Assembly (NCBI RefSeq): GCF_000331025.1
Contig: NC_020055.1
Location: forward strand, 2,513,370-2,577,369
Direction: 5' to 3'
Length of the DNA: 64,000 nucleotides
Source of the DNA: Maridesulfovibrio hydrothermalis AM13 = DSM 14728
GTDB lineage: Bacteria; Desulfobacterota; Desulfovibrionia; Desulfovibrionales; Desulfovibrionaceae
The position numbers and the translations under genes are program-made. Under the pieces are notes generated by a model. That model was not told the DNA's origin, made no database searches, and worked only from the letters and a program-made list of their open reading frames with translations. Position 1 is the first letter of the stretch; every line of letters starts with the position of its first letter. This document shows, in pieces, positions 62,591-64,000 of this stretch.

Positions 62591-62881
62591 CTAATGCCCT
62601 TCACATTTATGATTTGATGGCGCCCAGTTTTCCATATACCACGCACGTGCACCATGTATTTGCAAACCGTGATATCGTACATACTCAAGTTGATCCTCGG
62701 TGTAAGTATGTCCATGTATGGGTTGGATTGCAGAAACTTCCGCAGGTCCGTAGCCCTCAGTCGAGGACTCAGCAACAAATACTGGTTGACCACAAGAGCC
62801 TGAAGGGTGTTTGATAGTCAGTTTTCCTAAGCCGACCCCCTCTGCTATGCAAGGAACATCTATATCTATAACTAAATCCAT
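62591..62881 (-). CDS. small hypothetical protein next to the CRISPR array
   Basis: No family recognised. The 96-residue protein begins MDLVIDIDVPCIAEGVGLGK and ends with a Trp-rich, His-rich part (GARAWYMENWAPSNHKC). No membrane helix or signal is seen. The start has a good AAGGAG site eight bases upstream, which is why I call it real. It is convergent with the end of the CRISPR array. Confidence 0.65.
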   Translation of the reverse strand: MDLVIDIDVPCIAEGVGLGKLTIKHPSGSCGQPVFVAESSTEGYGPAEVSAIQPIHGHTYTEDQLEYVRYHGLQIHGARAWYMENWAPSNHKCEGH

Positions 62882-63097
62882 TTTTAATCTCCTTAAATTT
62901 GATTGAAAGAGGGTACATCAGGCTGCACCGACAATGCATTGTGAGGCAATTACATTCAAGAAGTTACCCACGAATATTTATGCAGACGTCCTTGGATCTC
63001 CATAAGAAAGTGCTGCACCAATAAGTGGCATTGCAATGTTACTTAAGCACATAAATTTTATATAAGCAACGCCATATAATTACACAACTAAATGGCC
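62882..63097. other. gap between two minus-strand hypothetical genes
   Basis: No gene, RNA or repeat is apparent. It probably carries the promoter of the 96-residue gene. Confidence 0.4.
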
Positions 63098-63619
63098 TCA
63101 CAATTCTGTAAGCATTTGACGCATGTTCACAGCAGCAAATACATATTTATTCAAATCCTTCCCCTGATAAGGGGTTTTGTTCAAATGCATAGTTACATAC
63201 CTTATCTCTTCTGGAGTTTTCGGCAGACGATCGAACTTATACCAAAGTATATGTTCAATTGCCTGTTTCATATCATTCATGGTTCCCAGCACGCTCCGGT
63301 TGTGCGTCTTGCCATAAGTACATCCGCCGCACTGTAGCAAAGCCTTGGCAACCAACCCTGCATCAGCATTTGTCCACTCCAGAGCCTCTTTGAATCTATC
63401 ACGGAAAATTGGATCAAAATTTGAAAAATCTTTTTTTACAAGCCGTGGAATAAAAATTGCGAATCTGGTTTGGTCATTAACCAATAATACTGCCTTACTG
63501 CGATAAAGCCGAAAGGTGTTACCATGCCAGCCACGCAATCCCCTAAAATCGGACTGTTCAGCGCAATCATTGACTTTTAACTCATTTAATAACTTCTTAG
63601 TACAACCTATGTATGGCAT
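63098..63619 (-). CDS. DUF6933-like hypothetical protein
   Basis: This 173-residue protein resembles, by memory of the pattern, the DUF6933 family: CTKKLLNELKV at the start, then WHGNTFRLYRSKAVLLVNDQTRFAIFIPRL with a conserved hydrophobic core, and EEIRYVTMHLNKTPY near the end. Members occur scattered in bacteria with no known function. No membrane helix or signal is seen. Being next to a CRISPR locus could hint at accessory or mobile origin. Confidence 0.65.
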   Translation of the reverse strand: MPYIGCTKKLLNELKVNDCAEQSDFRGLRGWHGNTFRLYRSKAVLLVNDQTRFAIFIPRLVKKDFSNFDPIFRDRFKEALEWTNADAGLVAKALLQCGGCTYGKTHNRSVLGTMNDMKQAIEHILWYKFDRLPKTPEEIRYVTMHLNKTPYQGKDLNKYVFAAVNMRQMLTEL

Positions 63620-63885
63620 GGCTTCCTCTAATAAAACACCAATTGTTGTTCTTTCCGTGTTGCTGGGTAGACTGGAATCACCTGCTTCTTAATATAGAGG
63701 GACGTAAGTCTTTCATCTTTTTAACTACGATGAGAGATCTTATCAAGTGGTTCTTTCTTCTATGGCCGCATCATTAAAAATATTTATTTATCGATGTTAT
63801 TTTAGTAGTTACATGTTGATCTAACTGCTATGTTTTTTTAAGAAAATATATTTTTCATATATCTTTATTTGGGAGCTTTAAAAAG
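63620..63885. other. gap between the DUF6933-like gene and the terminal partial gene
   Basis: No coding region is visible. The right half is AT-rich, with GGGAG about 10 bases before the last gene's ATG. Nothing else is identified. Confidence 0.4.
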
Positions 63886-64000
63886 ATGAAACCGGACGAA
63901 AAACTTTTCAACCTTGGCTTTATCATACTGAGCGGGTTGGTCCTTTTTTTATTTATTAATCTGGCTGTTTTCTATTCTCTTTATAATTATCTGGAAACGC
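63886..64000 (+). CDS. N-terminus of a membrane protein, probably an MFS transporter (3' end outside window)
   Basis: The frame opens with ATG 63886 (GGGAG about nine bases upstream) and stays open to the end of the window, 38 codons. After a charged start (MKPDEKLFNLG) a long hydrophobic helix follows (FIILSGLVLFLFINLAVFYSLY), then NYLET. The pattern of a first helix ending in an aromatic-rich YxYL segment is common in major-facilitator transporters. With so little sequence it could be another membrane protein. Confidence 0.5.
   Translation, partial: MKPDEKLFNLGFIILSGLVLFLFINLAVFYSLYNYLET

Noticed and set aside
62578-62793. 71-residue frame overlapping the 96-residue gene
   Set aside because: The overlapping frame from 62881 has a proper AAGGAG site; this one does not.

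Overview
The window is a stretch of chromosome from a sulfate-reducing deltaproteobacterium of the Desulfovibrio type (Desulfovibrionaceae, possibly a marine Maridesulfovibrio-like species). This is inferred from a short 218-residue assimilatory-type sulfite reductase, a flavoredoxin, the gene order tsaD-trxA-trxB-bamD, a large share of genes for two-component signalling, and moderate-GC coding sequence. No rRNA or tRNA gene was seen.

Layout. 1-11.7 kb holds housekeeping genes on the plus strand: the end of an Mrp-type Fe-S carrier, pgsA, ftsB-like, a TPR protein, a lipoprotein, fructose-1,6-bisphosphatase, tsaD, thioredoxin and its reductase, bamD, a second-type elongation factor G and a DUF2062 membrane protein. 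11.7-17.0 kb holds a chemotaxis set (cheA, cheR, cheB) and a membrane metallophosphoesterase. 17.1-29.1 kb is one long minus-strand operon. It is transcribed from a CBS-ACT protein through livG, an acyl-CoA synthetase, livH, livM, livK, livF and a PaaK-like CoA ligase to a sigma54 response regulator and its PAS histidine kinase. A sigma54-like promoter and four spaced copies of a GCAAC-N4-GTTGC-like palindrome lie upstream, in the place expected for enhancer sites. 29.6-38.4 kb carries an SDR oxidoreductase, a GAF kinase with a NarL-type regulator, flavoredoxin, a ferredoxin-nitroreductase, a PadR repressor with its operator, a TiaS-like protein and a solute-binding protein. 38.7-44.3 kb is a TRAP transporter (dctPQM) followed by a LytS/LytR-type system. 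The sulfite reductase follows.

45.2-52.9 kb looks like a recombined, partly decayed accessory region. It holds a HigBA toxin-antitoxin module flanked by 75-bp direct repeats, a Fur-boxed iron ABC transporter, an internally deleted second copy of higBA touching the stop codon of gltS, a frameshifted IS3-family transposase remnant and a broken Fic gene. 53.0-62.6 kb is a complete type I-F CRISPR-Cas system. The operon cas1, cas2-3, csy1, csy2, csy3, cas6f is on the minus strand, divergent from an array of 18 repeats with 18 spacers of exactly 32 bp and a degenerate terminal repeat. Two hypothetical genes and the start of a probable membrane transporter close the window.

How the parts may work together. 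The liv operon reads as a carboxylate (possibly aromatic or branched-chain) uptake and CoA-activation module with its own sigma54 control. The TRAP genes with the LytS-type kinase may be a sensed carboxylate uptake unit. The I-F locus has every gene needed for interference and adaptation, and its catalytic motifs look intact. The assignments come from reading motifs and translations by eye; no database search was run.
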